Positions 18,805 through 28,793 of a stretch of DNA of 64,000 nucleotides are shown piece by piece. The first letter of the stretch is position 1; every line of letters starts with the position of its first letter. The position numbers and the translations under genes are program-made. Under the pieces are notes generated by a model. That model was not told the DNA's origin. It did no database searches and saw only the letters and a list, made by a program, of their open reading frames with translations. The DNA comes from Symbiodinium sp. CCMP2592 (lineage: Eukaryota; Sar; Dinophyceae; Suessiales; Symbiodiniaceae): assembly GCA_905221615.1 (NCBI GenBank), contig CAJNDT010001238.1, positions 1-64,000 of the forward strand. Reading direction: 5' to 3'.

Positions 18805-18820
18805 AGTTGATTTTCAATCC
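18805..18820 (+). repeat. 3' LTR, first 16 bases (before the LINE insertion)
   Basis: AGTTGATTTTCAATCC equals the first 16 bases of the 5' LTR; the remainder of the LTR resumes at 29286. Confidence 0.9.
18808..18820. repeat. 13-bp target sequence TGATTTTCAATCC, copy 1
   Basis: Belongs to the copia LTR and recurs at 19254-19266 and 29273-29285, i.e. after each of the two LINE copies. Confidence 0.92.
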
Positions 18821-19253
18821 AAGCCGCTTCAGGGTGAGGAGACTCCCCTTTCCAGCCTTAATTCAACGAGCCAATTTGGTCACAAGCCTAAGTCTGCTCA
18901 AGGTGAGGCTACTCCCTTGCTCTACAAGTCAACAACGTGAGGAGACTCCGTGGACTTGGAGAAGCTACAAGGTTGAGACACCTCCCTTGCACACTCCCTT
19001 TTGTTGCCGCCTAGCTCAAAGTGAGGAGACTCCTTGGAAGGTAGGCTGAGGGCAACCGCAGTAGGCAGGTGAGCTCGACCAGTCTGTGCCGAAGGTGCTG
19101 TTTAAGGACATCACCTGATGTCAGACTGGTCTAGAGAAACTCGCCGCTCCCAAAGTGGACTAGGCTCCGAAATCAGGGTGAGGTGACTCCCCTAAAGCTC
19201 CGTCTCACCCTGACTCGAACTGGGCTCAGCCCAGCGGACCGACCGCTCGAGCG
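18821..19253 (+). mobile_element. 5'-truncated LINE copy (3' UTR only)
   Basis: 433 bp corresponding to 28840-29272 of the adjacent full-length copy with about five differences. It lacks all coding sequence, as expected for an abortive target-primed reverse transcription. It is bounded on both sides by the 13-bp target repeat. Confidence 0.88.
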
Positions 19254-19266
19254 TGATTTTCAATCC
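19254..19266. repeat. 13-bp target sequence TGATTTTCAATCC, copy 2
   Basis: Lies exactly between the truncated LINE copy and the start of the full-length copy. Confidence 0.92.
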
Positions 19267-19275
19267 TGGCTCAAG
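19267..19275 (+). other. Spliced-leader relic at the LINE 5' end
   Basis: TGGCTCAAG, the last nine bases of the dinoflagellate spliced leader, is the first sequence after the target repeat. A second, mutated leader-like tract TTTTCGGCTCAG follows at 19276-19287. This is what reverse transcription of a trans-spliced mRNA would leave. Confidence 0.6.
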
Positions 19276-19397
19276 TTTTCGGCTCAGACTTGCAGTGCCG
19301 ACGTGGCCTTTTAGCCTGGAGTCCCTACTTTTGCTAAAGGCCTGACTGGAACCCAAACCGCAACCTTAACGGTCGTAGGCTGGCTGTCCAGCAAGGG

Positions 19398-20618
19398 TTG
19401 GGGCGGGGTAGCGCCATACTGCACGTGCTTTCAAGCCGAACACTTGCTCAGCCGTTGTCACAGGTTGAGCTTGCTCGCCATGACTTGGGGAAAAACGGTG
19501 CCAAGGGTGCAGCAACGCCCTACATCGTCTGTCCTCACTGCTCTAGGGCGGGTAAGCAGAGCTGGATTTTCGTAGACAGAGTCCAGCACCACCCCTTTTG
19601 CAACCTGTGTGGCAACGCATGGAAGACAAAGGGTGCTCCGGTCACTCAAAGACTGCGCCCGCGGGGTCCCAAGAAGAACAGGGACAGAAGCGCAACCACT
19701 GAGAGTGCCACCCAAAGCCCCCAACGGCCTAGGAATCAAGAGGGCAACCTCTCCAAAGCCGTCACGACACTTTGGCAGAAGTTTCCCCCAGAGGTCCAGA
19801 AGGAACTGAGCGAGGCAGGTTTCCAAGCAGGCCGGCAGCCGAGTCCGCCTCCAGGCCTCCAGTCTGGAAAAGGCAACGGGGCAAAGGGTGGGCTTGACGA
19901 GCAGGCCGAAGCCTCAAAGAACCTGTGGGACTCTGCGTCTGATGATCAGAAGAAGCTGATGCGTCAAGCTGGCATCCCTGAGCCGGTTGCGTCGGAGCCA
20001 ACAGACCTTGCGGCCCTTTGCAAGAAGCACTTGGAGTCAATGCCGCCTTCGATCCAGCAAGCCCTTGCAGCACTGGATCCTCCGGCCCCCACGCAGACTC
20101 AGCAGATTGAGATTGCAACTCGTCGCTTTAAGCAGAGCACTACGGACTTGCGACTGATGATCCAGCAAACTGCTGCCTTACAGATTCGCATAGACCGCGC
20201 CAAAGCAACCTACCAGGAGCTGCTTGAGAAGATGAAGGTTTGCCAATCTGAATTGCAGAGCAAACAAGCTGAAGTCACGGCTATGCAGTCGGAGTTGGAA
20301 GCCACACTCCGTGCTGATGCTTCGGGTCTGGAGGACCCCGCGCGCAAGGATGATCCCTTGGAAGGGCTTCTGGATACGCTGGCCAAAGTTGGAATTGTCC
20401 TGACCCAGGAGCAGAAGGATCTTTACGAGGAGGCCCAGCGCGGCAAGCATAATGATGGGCAGCAGAATATGGAAGTTGAAGCCACAAACCAGCCTGGTTT
20501 GACGGCTCCGACCCGTGGCCCGCTGAGCCAAACTCTGCCAGAACACAAGGGCACTGAGCCGCATGAGCAAGCCAAGCCCAGGTCCAGGAGCCGAGGCCGT
20601 AGCACTCAGCAAGGTTAG
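19398..20618 (+). CDS. LINE ORF1 protein (zinc ribbon and coiled coil)
   Basis: The open frame contains no ATG before the first domain, so the true start is upstream, non-AUG, or created by splicing; 19398 is a TTG. A four-cysteine zinc ribbon (CPHC ... CNLC, nt 19530-19605) is followed by a basic region, a Pro/Gln linker and a predicted coiled coil (nt 20110-20310). The end is Arg/Ser-rich. ORF1 products of LINEs bind the element RNA; this one has a zinc ribbon instead of the usual RRM or CCHC knuckles. It ends at TAG 20616-20618 and the same frame continues as ORF2. Confidence 0.7.
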   Translation: MGRGSAILHVLSSRTLAQPLSQVELARHDLGKNGAKGAATPYIVCPHCSRAGKQSWIFVDRVQHHPFCNLCGNAWKTKGAPVTQRLRPRGPKKNRDRSATTESATQSPQRPRNQEGNLSKAVTTLWQKFPPEVQKELSEAGFQAGRQPSPPPGLQSGKGNGAKGGLDEQAEASKNLWDSASDDQKKLMRQAGIPEPVASEPTDLAALCKKHLESMPPSIQQALAALDPPAPTQTQQIEIATRRFKQSTTDLRLMIQQTAALQIRIDRAKATYQELLEKMKVCQSELQSKQAEVTAMQSELEATLRADASGLEDPARKDDPLEGLLDTLAKVGIVLTQEQKDLYEEAQRGKHNDGQQNMEVEATNQPGLTAPTRGPLSQTLPEHKGTEPHEQAKPRSRSRGRSTQQG

Positions 20619-23600
20619 GGAGTGGGGCTGGGGGTCCAGGTTAGGTCTGTTTTCGAGGAAGGTCCTTTGAGTGGGGAGAGTGGGCAACCTGCTTGTGCAT
20701 TTCAGCCTGCCCTTCAGCTTGATCAAGACGTTTCCTGTGCCCCTGCGTCCAGCTCTCAGCCATGCGGGTTTTCCGGCGAATCGGTTAAGCGACCCATATC
20801 TTTGTACAGTGATTTGTTTTCATTGGGGGAGTGCCAACCTCAGCAGCCCAAGTCCTTAGAGAAGGTTTCAGGGTATGTTGAGGCTTACTCACAATTTTGC
20901 AACAACGACCTTGTATGGGGTCAGTTTTGGTTACCAGGTTTTTCTGGTCAGGAAGAATGGGATTCTTGTGGGGATCTGAGTGCCTGGCAGACTGTTACCA
21001 AAGGATTGCGCCACAGCACCCCGCTGCAGTCCCAGGACACCCAACTCATCACAGGGCCCCAGTTCTGGCCCCCATCTTTCTCGACAACTGAGTTTGATGA
21101 GGTCCCTGTGACCGGTGCTTCTCCAATCTCTGCTTTTGTGGCCACAACCTCAGCAACGGCATCTCAAGTTGAGGAGTTTCCTCGCTTACAGGCGTCGGGG
21201 AGCCATGCCGAGGTAGGGGTCACACGCAAACGTAATAAAACCAGACGTAGAACGAAAAAGCCCAAACACATCAGGGTACCCTTCTCTCAGCTTGCCCCTT
21301 GTGAAATGCCACCTGAGGTGCCTCCTTTGGCAAGCCCACACAGCCAGTGGCGCACACTCGAAGGCCAGGTGTGGGAGGCTGTCCAGAACCCAGATCTGTT
21401 GGGAGCAACTTCAGAGGTGGTTGGCCACCTTCTTGATCAGGTTGAGCAGGGCAGCTTAGGTTGGTGGCTGTGCCAGGAGATCTTGGCCCTCCAACGTTCT
21501 TTTGATTTGACTTTGCTCTTGCTTGTTGCTCGGGGCTTTGAAGTTTTGCGCAAATCGCAGCCACAGGGGCACAGGCAAATGCGAGTCACATCTTGCAACA
21601 TCACTTCTTGGAGGCCAGAAGTCAAGCAATGGTTTTCAGCTCAAGGGGATGTTATCTTGATTCAGGAGCACCACCTTTTGGAGTCCCAAATTGTTGCTGA
21701 AATTTCGTCTATGGCTGCCATGGGCTTTGACTCTTTCCTTGTGCCCGCAGCCCCTGGGGAGGGCCGACGGAATAGCTCTAGAGGCGGAGTAGGGGTTTTA
21801 GTTAGAGCCCACCTGGGAGCCCGTTTGCGAGGCCAGTATACCAACCAAGGTTGCGGTTACGTGGCGGTGACGCTACGCACACAAGGGGCTGACTTGACAG
21901 TAGTTAGCCTGTACCTCCAGTCTTCTTCCGGCTTCGGGTCCCCGGTCAACTCTGACATCCTTGCATCTCTGCGCGCAATTCGTCAATCTGTGAGGGGCCC
22001 AATCCTGATAGGTGGAGACTGGAACTCGCCTTTGAAGGATTTGTTGGACACTGCCATTTTTCAAAGTTTGTCCCTGGAACCAATTGGGCCCAACAAAGCC
22101 ACCTGTGGTGACAATGAGCTTGATTTTCTGGCTGTATCACACTGCCTGGAAGGTTTGCTCCGGGTTGATGCCTCCTGGGATGTTCCTTTCAAGCCACATG
22201 CAGCAATCCAAGTTGCCCTCAATGTGGGCGCTTTCCAGCTCACCACTCCACAGCTTCCCTCCTTTGTGCTTTCCTTCAGGGAAGAACCGCTTGATTACAT
22301 ACAGGTTGAGGAGACCCTCGCCTCCTTGCCGGATACCACTTTTTCGGCTGACCCTCTGAGCAATCGACTGGCTTCCATTTCCAGTTCGGTTGAGCACAGT
22401 CTTTTGCAATCGTCCCAGGGTATTGGTCGCCAACTCCAAGTTGCATTCCTCCCAGCTGTTCCTCGCATGTCCCAGTTCGCATGGGAAGGTTCTTGCCAGG
22501 CTTTTTGGCACCGGGTACAATTTCTGTGCCAGGGAGACCACCCCAAACGTCGAGAGCAATGCCAGGAGTATTTGCCGCAGATCCTGGACCACTGGCAGGG
22601 CAACTCGGAGGAAGCTGTTTCTTTACTTTCTACGCTCCAGGCCTGTCTCTTGGAGCAGGCTGCTGTTCCCGAGCCCGTCCAGCAAATATTGCAGGAGCAA
22701 TTTCTGCTGGCCTCTAAAGTTCACCAGGATGCCCAGACCAAATCGTACAGGTCGTGGTTGCAGGGAGCCCAAGAAAAAGGGATGGCCCCCCTTTTCAAGA
22801 CGATCAAAAAAGGTGAAATCACCACTGCACGTCCCTTTCGGGATCTGTCCGCAGAGGTTCGCGCCCTGGCCAGAACCAAACTATGGCTCCGCACTTGGAA
22901 AGGCGTACTTAGAGTTGAGGACCTTCCTCCTCTTCCACACGCAGAGCAACAGGCTCGCGGACAGCTACGGGAACTTGCTGCTCAGCAGGTCGCTACCCTG
23001 AGCCCCATTTCCCCGGAACAGCTGCAACAAAGGTTTTCCAAAGGCAGGGTCACTGCCCCAGGACCGGACGGCTGGAGCAAGTCCCTTCTCAAGAAATTGA
23101 CTTGGCCAATGCTTCAGGACATCGCTGAATTTTATCAGGAGCTCGAACGAGGCCTCCGAGTCCCGCAGCAGTTTCTCCTGACACAAGTTTGTATGCTGCC
23201 CAAATCGGCTACTGCTGAGAGACCTATCTCTTTAACTCACGTCTTGTGGAGGGACTACTGCAGAGCCAGGTGGTCCCTGATCCAAGAGTGGACGGTCTCC
23301 TACCAGGCCCTGGCTCCTTGGGATGCCGCAGTGCCAGGTCGAACTTCTTTAGACATCGGCATCCGCCGGTTGCTGTGGGCCGAAGCCTCCCGAACTCAGT
23401 CCAAACACTTTGTAGGACTCTTTCTTGATATCAAAGGTTTCTATGATTGTGTGGTTTGGGCCTCGGTAGTCGATACTGGACTCCTGTTACAGTTCCCACC
23501 TTTGCTTTTGGAGCTTTCCCTTCAAATTTATGGTGGGACACGATTTGTCTCAGCCGAAAATTCGGTTTCGCCGGGAATCATTCCCACAGTTGGGCTGCTT

Positions 23601-26600
23601 CAGGGTTGCCCTGTTGCGCCGGTGGTTTCGAAACTGGCTTTGTTTGTCCCAATCAGGGACCTTCAGGCCACTGGCCTTACTCACAACATCGACCAGTGGC
23701 TGGATGACATTTCGGCTGACGTGGTAGGGTCCACTGCTTCTAACACGGCTCACAAAGCCCTCAAGACATTTCGTATACTGCGAGACTCTCTTGCGGAACG
23801 AAATCTTCAGGTTTCCTTGGAAAAAACCAAGTTTCTTTGCTCAGACTCTGCCACCTCTCAAGTTCTTGCGCGTCTGCGTTCGGACCAAGATCCTGGCATT
23901 ACTCTGTTAGCCAAAGACTTAGGAGTTGACAGCAATGCTGGCAGACGCCGCAGGCTTGCCACCTCTCTGGGCAGGCACAAGAAGGCGCAAGGCCGCCACA
24001 AGCGCCTTCGTGCTTTAGGTGTTGATTCGCAATGTTCACGCACGAGGGTTGTGCGCGGATCCATCATGACGTGTGCCACCTATGGCCATCAGGCACAGGG
24101 TGTTAGTCCCAAACGGTTGAAATGGCACCGCGCTGTGCTGGCTGGTAGCTTAGGACGCCAACATCTAGGAGGAACCCTGACCGTCTTGGAGATGTTCTCC
24201 CACAGATTTCCGGATCCCCGAGAGCAGATCATTTGTGAGCATTTGCAAGTTTTTCTTCGTATTCTTGGCCGTTCTCCTTCCATCTGGGAGGAAGTTCAAA
24301 GGTCCTGGCCCTTGGTCAAATCCAGGTTGGAGGCTTCGCCTCACCCTTGGAAAATCGTTGCCGGACCCATTTCGGCCATGATTCAGTATGCCAGGGACAT
24401 TGGATGGGATGTCCAGTCCCCGGAAGTCTGGCATATTGATGGCCACCCCTGGCCCGTTGACTTCAGCCCCTTTCTTTTTCAGGAGCTGCGGCGCAAGATT
24501 CGGTCTACCATCAAGAGCGAAAGGTTGCGAGCCATCTCTGGCCAACATGGCGGCCAAGGAGCTCAGGAGGGTGTAGATTTCACAATTCATCGCCGCATTG
24601 CTTTAAAGAAGACCAAACGTCTGACCTTCTACAGGTCAATTTGGCAAGGTGCAGTTGTGCATGCGGGAAGTGGTGGCCACCCCAAGTGCCCGTACTGTAA
24701 GGATCGGGGCCTTGATTCAGAAAACACACTACAACATGTGCTGTGGGACTGCCCCAGATGGGCCAGACAGCCAAAGCTTCCCAGGCATCTTGAACAAATG
24801 CGTCAGTCCCATCCTGCGCCCTGCCTTTGGTTGCGAGCCCTTCCCCCTCTTGCCTATGTCTCCTCGCCACTTCAGAACGCTGAGGATAGGTATGCGGGCA
24901 CCTGGCCGTCACAGCCCTGGGACTCGGATCTTGTCATTGGAACTGATGCCAGTGGCGGAAAATTTTCATCTGATCCCAGATTGCGGACCATTGGATGGGC
25001 TGTGATTCTAGCACGCAAAACGGGCCAAAGTATCACAGTTATTGCAACTGCGAGCGGGGTTTTGCCTCGGCCGGCCACGGTTCTAGATGGGGAGGTCCAT
25101 GCCATTGTTAAGGCCCATGAGCTTTGCCCAGGCCTGACGGATCTTACTACGGATTCTCGGGTAGCTTGCAAGCAGGCTGCAGCTAGGGCGGTTACATCCA
25201 AGCATTCCATGTTTTGGAAACCCCAATGGCAGAACATATCCCCACAACATCTTCATTGGGTTAAGGCTCACTTGGATGTAGGAAAATTTGCTGAAAAGTT
25301 TGGAAAAGATGAGGTTTGGCGTTGGCATTTGAATCAGGAAGCTGACCAACTTGCTGGGTCCAGGGCTGACCAAGCTTTGCACCCTGATGCCAACAAGCAA
25401 GTCAGGCAAGTTGACACGCTGGTTTCCACCCTTTCCCAGCTACTTAGCCAGAGGGCGGAGATTTTGATTACTACGCAGGACAAGAAGACTATTTTCTGCA
25501 AGCGCCAGCCAAAACCTCCAACCCTCAACAAAAGGCAACAGATTGAGCAACTCGTCAGCCAAACCGTCTCTCCGCTGGGACACCAGTGGGAAATTCGCAG
25601 TCAGCACCCTACGAACCTCACAGCCATGTGTGGGAAATGTGGCCTTTACCTGCAGCAAGTGGACCCTCCTTCACTGTTCCAGCAGGTCCTTGCCCAGCCG
25701 TGCTTGGGAAGGGAAGGTCGTCCCCCGGAGCACCTGGCCTGTCACTCCTCCCATCAGCTTGTTTCCATAGGCAAAGCTTGGCAGTGTAAAGTGTGTGAAG
25801 GCATTTTGCCAGCGCGGGCAAAGAAAGTCCCGGGGCTCCTCCAGTCCCTGTGTGTGACCCGTAAACACACTAACAAACTGACTAAGTTCACCAAGAGTTT
25901 GTTAAGTGGTGTAGGGGTTCCGGAGTCACTACCTGCCTCCAAGAAGGCTAGCAAGCTTTCTAAGGAGACCCTCCCAAAAGCCCAAAACCTTAGCAACTTC
26001 TTTGCAACACCACTTAACAGGGTTGAGGCCACTCCCCTGCAAACTCTCACTCCCGATGCCCCTCCCTTGCAGAACATTGTCAGGATTGAGCCTCCCTCTC
26101 CTGCTGTCCACGATTACCGGGATCCTGGAAGCCCAGAGCTTGGAGACTTAAGGGCTGCTGGCTCCATTGTTCGCAAGGTGAAGTTCCAAAATCCATCCAA
26201 CCATTGTTACACCAATTCTCTGGTGGTTGGCTTCTTTTGGGTTGACCTGCTCCTTGATGCCTCCAGCCCCTTTGCTGGATCCCCCATCCAGGGCATCCTG
26301 CGATGGTTGAAAGATCAGCGCAAAGTCGAGCTGTGGCAGTCCCTGGTTTGGAAGAGACTAGTTGCAGGCCAGGGTCGATGGGAATCCCCAAATAGCCAGC
26401 ATGATGTTTGTCAACTTCTCATGCACCTTTCTTCGGGGCTTCCCCGTGACCTCTCTTGCGTTTCATGGCGAGCTCATGCTCCCAACGCACCTCACCACGA
26501 GGGTAACCTTTTCCCACTTCCTCTTCACCTCCCGGAGCACGAAGTCTCTATGAAGGAGCTTCTGGCAAATTGGCAACAAGGTGGAGAAGTGAAAATTCTT

Positions 26601-26915
26601 ACTCACCCGCCTTTGATTGCATTGCAGCTTTTGAGGTTTGTTAGGGAAGGGGGGGGTTTTCGGAGGCTCGAGAACCCAGTTGGTTTTGAGGATCCTTGTG
26701 TGCTTGAGGGATTGGATGGGGAACTTCTTCGTTACTACCCCAAGGCCGTGGTCTCGCATTTTGGCAACTCCCCGACCTCTGGACATTATCGTACATTACT
26801 ACTCCCCTCCAAGCTTATTACTGATGATGGGGTAGGTGCTGTTTGCGCCAAGCCTGCAGATGTAGCCTGGTCTAAGTGCTACTCGTACCTGGTTTTGCTA
26901 ACCCCCCATGTCTGA
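20619..26915 (+). CDS. LINE ORF2: APE endonuclease, RT, RNase H and USP-like peptidase
   Basis: In the same frame as ORF1 after one TAG; the first ATG is about 225 codons in. Order: unknown N-terminus; APE-type endonuclease (SCNITSW nt 21590, IQEHHLL, GDWNSP nt 22014, KPHAAI in place of SDHxPI); RT (GPDGWSKS nt 23064, LFLDIKGFYD nt 23427, WLDDIS nt 23698); zinc finger C-x2-C-x11-H-x4-C (nt 24690-24755); RNase H with TDASGG, a Glu in DGEVHA, TDSRV and EADQLAG; a Cys-rich ribbon (nt 25628-25795). At the C-terminus, a ubiquitin-specific-protease pattern: Cys box NPSNHCYTNS (nt 26191), PPLIALQLLRF, and His box SGHYRTLL (nt 26780) with a final YSYLVLL strand. The endonuclease and RT carry out target-primed insertion; the peptidase might process the polyprotein or remove host ubiquitin. 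Confidence 0.88.
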   Translation, partial: GVGLGVQVRSVFEEGPLSGESGQPACAFQPALQLDQDVSCAPASSSQPCGFSGESVKRPISLYSDLFSLGECQPQQPKSLEKVSGYVEAYSQFCNNDLVWGQFWLPGFSGQEEWDSCGDLSAWQTVTKGLRHSTPLQSQDTQLITGPQFWPPSFSTTEFDEVPVTGASPISAFVATTSATASQVEEFPRLQASGSHAEVGVTRKRNKTRRRTKKPKHIRVPFSQLAPCEMPPEVPPLASPHSQWRTLEGQVWEAVQNPDLLGATSEVVGHLLDQVEQGSLGWWLCQEILALQRSFDLTLLLLVARGFEVLRKSQPQGHRQMRVTSCNITSWRPEVKQWFSAQGDVILIQEHHLLESQIVAEISSMAAMGFDSFLVPAAPGEGRRNSSRGGVGVLVRAHLGARLRGQYTNQGCGYVAVTLRTQGADLTVVSLYLQSSSGFGSPVNSDILASLRAIRQSVRGPILIGGDWNSPLKDLLDTAIFQSLSLEPIGPNKATCGDNELDFLAVSHCLEGLLRVDASWDVPFKPHAAIQVALNVGAFQLTTPQLPSFVLSFREEPLDYIQVEETLASLPDTTFSADPLSNRLASISSSVEHSLLQSSQGIGRQLQVAFLPAVPRMSQFAWEGSCQAFWHRVQFLCQGDHPKRREQCQEYLPQILDHWQGNSEEAVSLLSTLQACLLEQAAVPEPVQQILQEQFLLASKVHQDAQTKSYRSWLQGAQEKGMAPLFKTIKKGEITTARPFRDLSAEVRALARTKLWLRTWKGVLRVEDLPPLPHAEQQARGQLRELAAQQVATLSPISPEQLQQRFSKGRVTAPGPDGWSKSLLKKLTWPMLQDIAEFYQELERGLRVPQQFLLTQVCMLPKSATAERPISLTHVLWRDYCRARWSLIQEWTVSYQALAPWDAAVPGRTSLDIGIRRLLWAEASRTQSKHFVGLFLDIKGFYDCVVWASVVDTGLLLQFPPLLLELSLQIYGGTRFVSAENSVSPGIIPTVGLLQGCPVAPVVSKLALFVPIRDLQATGLTHNIDQWLDDISADVVGSTASNTAHKALKTFRILRDSLAERNLQVSLEKTKFLCSDSATSQVLARLRSDQDPGITLLAKDLGVDSNAGRRRRLATSLGRHKKAQGRHKRLRALGVDSQCSRTRVVRGSIMTCATYGHQAQGVSPKRLKWHRAVLAGSLGRQHLGGTLTVLEMFSHRFPDPREQIICEHLQVFLRILGRSPSIWEEVQRSWPLVKSRLEASPHPWKIVAGPISAMIQYARDIGWDVQSPEVWHIDGHPWPVDFSPFLFQELRRKIRSTIKSERLRAISGQHGGQGAQEGVDFTIHRRIALKKTKRLTFYRSIWQGAVVHAGSGGHPKCPYCKDRGLDSENTLQHVLWDCPRWARQPKLPRHLEQMRQSHPAPCLWLRALPPLAYVSSPLQNAEDRYAGTWPSQPWDSDLVIGTDASGGKFSSDPRLRTIGWAVILARKTGQSITVIATASGVLPRPATVLDGEVHAIVKAHELCPGLTDLTTDSRVACKQAAARAVTSKHSMFWKPQWQNISPQHLHWVKAHLDVGKFAEKFGKDEVWRWHLNQEADQLAGSRADQALHPDANKQVRQVDTLVSTLSQLLSQRAEILITTQDKKTIFCKRQPKPPTLNKRQQIEQLVSQTVSPLGHQWEIRSQHPTNLTAMCGKCGLYLQQVDPPSLFQQVLAQPCLGREGRPPEHLACHSSHQLVSIGKAWQCKVCEGILPARAKKVPGLLQSLCVTRKHTNKLTKFTKSLLSGVGVPESLPASKKASKLSKETLPKAQNLSNFFATPLNRVEATPLQTLTPDAPPLQNIVRIEPPSPAVHDYRDPGSPELGDLRAAGSIVRKVKFQNPSNHCYTNSLVVGFFWVDLLLDASSPFAGSPIQGILRWLKDQRKVELWQSLVWKRLVAGQGRWESPNSQHDVCQLLMHLSSGLPRDLSCVSWRAHAPNAPHHEGNLFPLPLHLPEHEVSMKELLANWQQGGEVKILTHPPLIALQLLRFVREGGGFRRLENPVGFEDPCVLEGLDGELLRYYPKAVVSHFGNSPTSGHYRTLLLPSKLITDDGVGAVCAKPADVAWSKCYSYLVLLTPHV

Positions 26916-26941
26916 GCCTTCTCGCAGCTTTTGGCTCCAAG

Positions 26942-28793
26942 ATGGGTAAAGGAAAAGGGAAGAATAAGCCAGGGAAGGGGCAAAATGCCCCTTTCGAGGA
27001 CCCGGTAACGGAACAGAGGTACCAGGCCCTCTTGCAGCATCGTTTTAGTGAGGGCAAACCTGCTATTTCGAGATCAAGGTACTCCAGGCAAAGCCAGCAC
27101 TCAGGTACCGACCGGGAACAAGCCGGGGGCAGCCCGAACCCCACCACCACCACCGCCAAAGCGGCAACGCACAGAGGCCCAGGCTGAGGAGGCCTCGCCA
27201 AGAGCCTCCGGTTCCAATCTGCAGGCTGAGGTGCCCTCGCCTTCCAATGCTGATGAACCAGGCCTAGCCTCCACAACTCAGGTTGAGCAGGTCTCACCTG
27301 AACCAACCTCTCCTTTGGGGCCTGAGCAGGATGAGGTGCTGACCTCTCCTAAACAGGAACCTGCCCAGAGTTCTCAGACTGAGGTTCCTCCACCGGCAAC
27401 CAAGCCGGATACAGATGCTGGTGATCCAGGCCCGGCCGCCGCAACCCAGGTTGAGAAGGTCTCGCCTGAACCGGCCTCTCCCTCGGAGCATGAGCAGGAA
27501 GAGGTACTGACCTCTCCTAAGCAGGAGCCTGCCCAGAGCTCCCAGGTTGAGGCTACCTCACCGGCACCCAAGCCGGATACAGAAGGCAAGGCTTCCAAAA
27601 CACAGGTTGAGAAGATCTCACCTGAGCCAGCCTCTTCTTTGGTCCCTGAGCAGGTTGAGGAACCCTCACCTCATCCAGATCCTGTCCCCAGTGACCAGGT
27701 TGAGGCGAACTCACCGGCCACCACCAAGTTTTCGGAGGAGGCCCCATCCCCAGCGGAGTCCCTTCCAGGCCCAGATCCGGGAATCAAGGGCGAGGACCTC
27801 AGAAGGGAGCCAGGTTCGGAGGTTCCCTTGGAGCTTCTTTACAAGCAGCCCCTGAAGATCCCGAGATCCCTCCGAGGCGTGTCCCTCAACAAAAAGGGCT
27901 CGTCTGGCACGCCTTGGACTTTTTACAGTCCGGCGGAGCTGGAGGACGAGCATGGAGGGGTATGGGCCGTTTTAGGGGTAGGTGGCAGTCGTGTCACCTT
28001 GGAGCCCCCGGCTCAATGGGGACTTGGAGCCGATTTTCAGGTCCTCAAACTGGGGCTCGCCGAGGACATGGACCAGGAGCAGATTTTTCTGGAGGGACTC
28101 TCCAGAGATTTCACCTTTATCCCTCGACCGGGAACCTCTGGTGATGTTCTGCTCACCTTGTCAGAGAATGGCCATGGCAAGGGTTTTACCCTACGTGGCC
28201 GCGGGGTCTTCTACAGGAGGGTCATCCCTGTGGCTTCTCCGCAGGGAAAGCTTAGGACACTTGATGTCCCGGACCTCCTGGCTTTGCTAAGTGGGGTCGC
28301 GTTCTTGAGTGCCTGCCATATCCGCTTGTCGGATCTTGGGGAGCACAATGTAGGTTGGGCCCTCCCGACCTTGGCGCGCACACGCGCCGAGAACATGGCG
28401 CTTCAAAGTGTAAAGCTGCGCACGGCCGACTACGTGCAGGTTTGTTTGTACGACGGGGGCCGCTGGAGAGAAGCGCAGCACAAGCACTGGCCTGGAAAGG
28501 CGGCAACCAAGGGGCTTCTTGGCCTATGCGCCAAACATGAAATGTTTGGCCCATGGGTGGAAGAACAAATCCACCTTTATGGCTCCCCCGAGGTTTTGTG
28601 CAAGGTCTTCCTCCACCGCCTCCAGGACTTTCCGCACCACTTTGAGGGCTTAAAGGACTCGGGGTTCTTAACCTACCTTCCCTTGTGCTACAAGGTTGGT
28701 ATGGTTATTCCCCTGAGCAACCCTTGGAGCAATCCGGATGATACAACCTGGCAGCTCGTTCCGATCCCTAGTTTGGACACCCCGACCAGTTGA
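26942..28793 (+). CDS. LINE ORF3, unknown C-terminal domain, one frame change
   Basis: A start ATG at 26942 follows ORF2 by 26 bases and gives a basic Gly/Lys N-terminus. Around 27050-27110 the plausible frame changes by +1 into the long frame (open from 27048) that stops at 28793; this is a one-base indel or programmed shift. Residues after the change hold five or six imperfect repeats (QVE.VSPEPAS) rich in Pro, Ser and Glu and a KRQR basic motif. A globular region follows at nt 27820-28790, with many Trp/Leu/Gly and no motif I recognise. A third ORF is unusual for a LINE. Confidence 0.6.
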
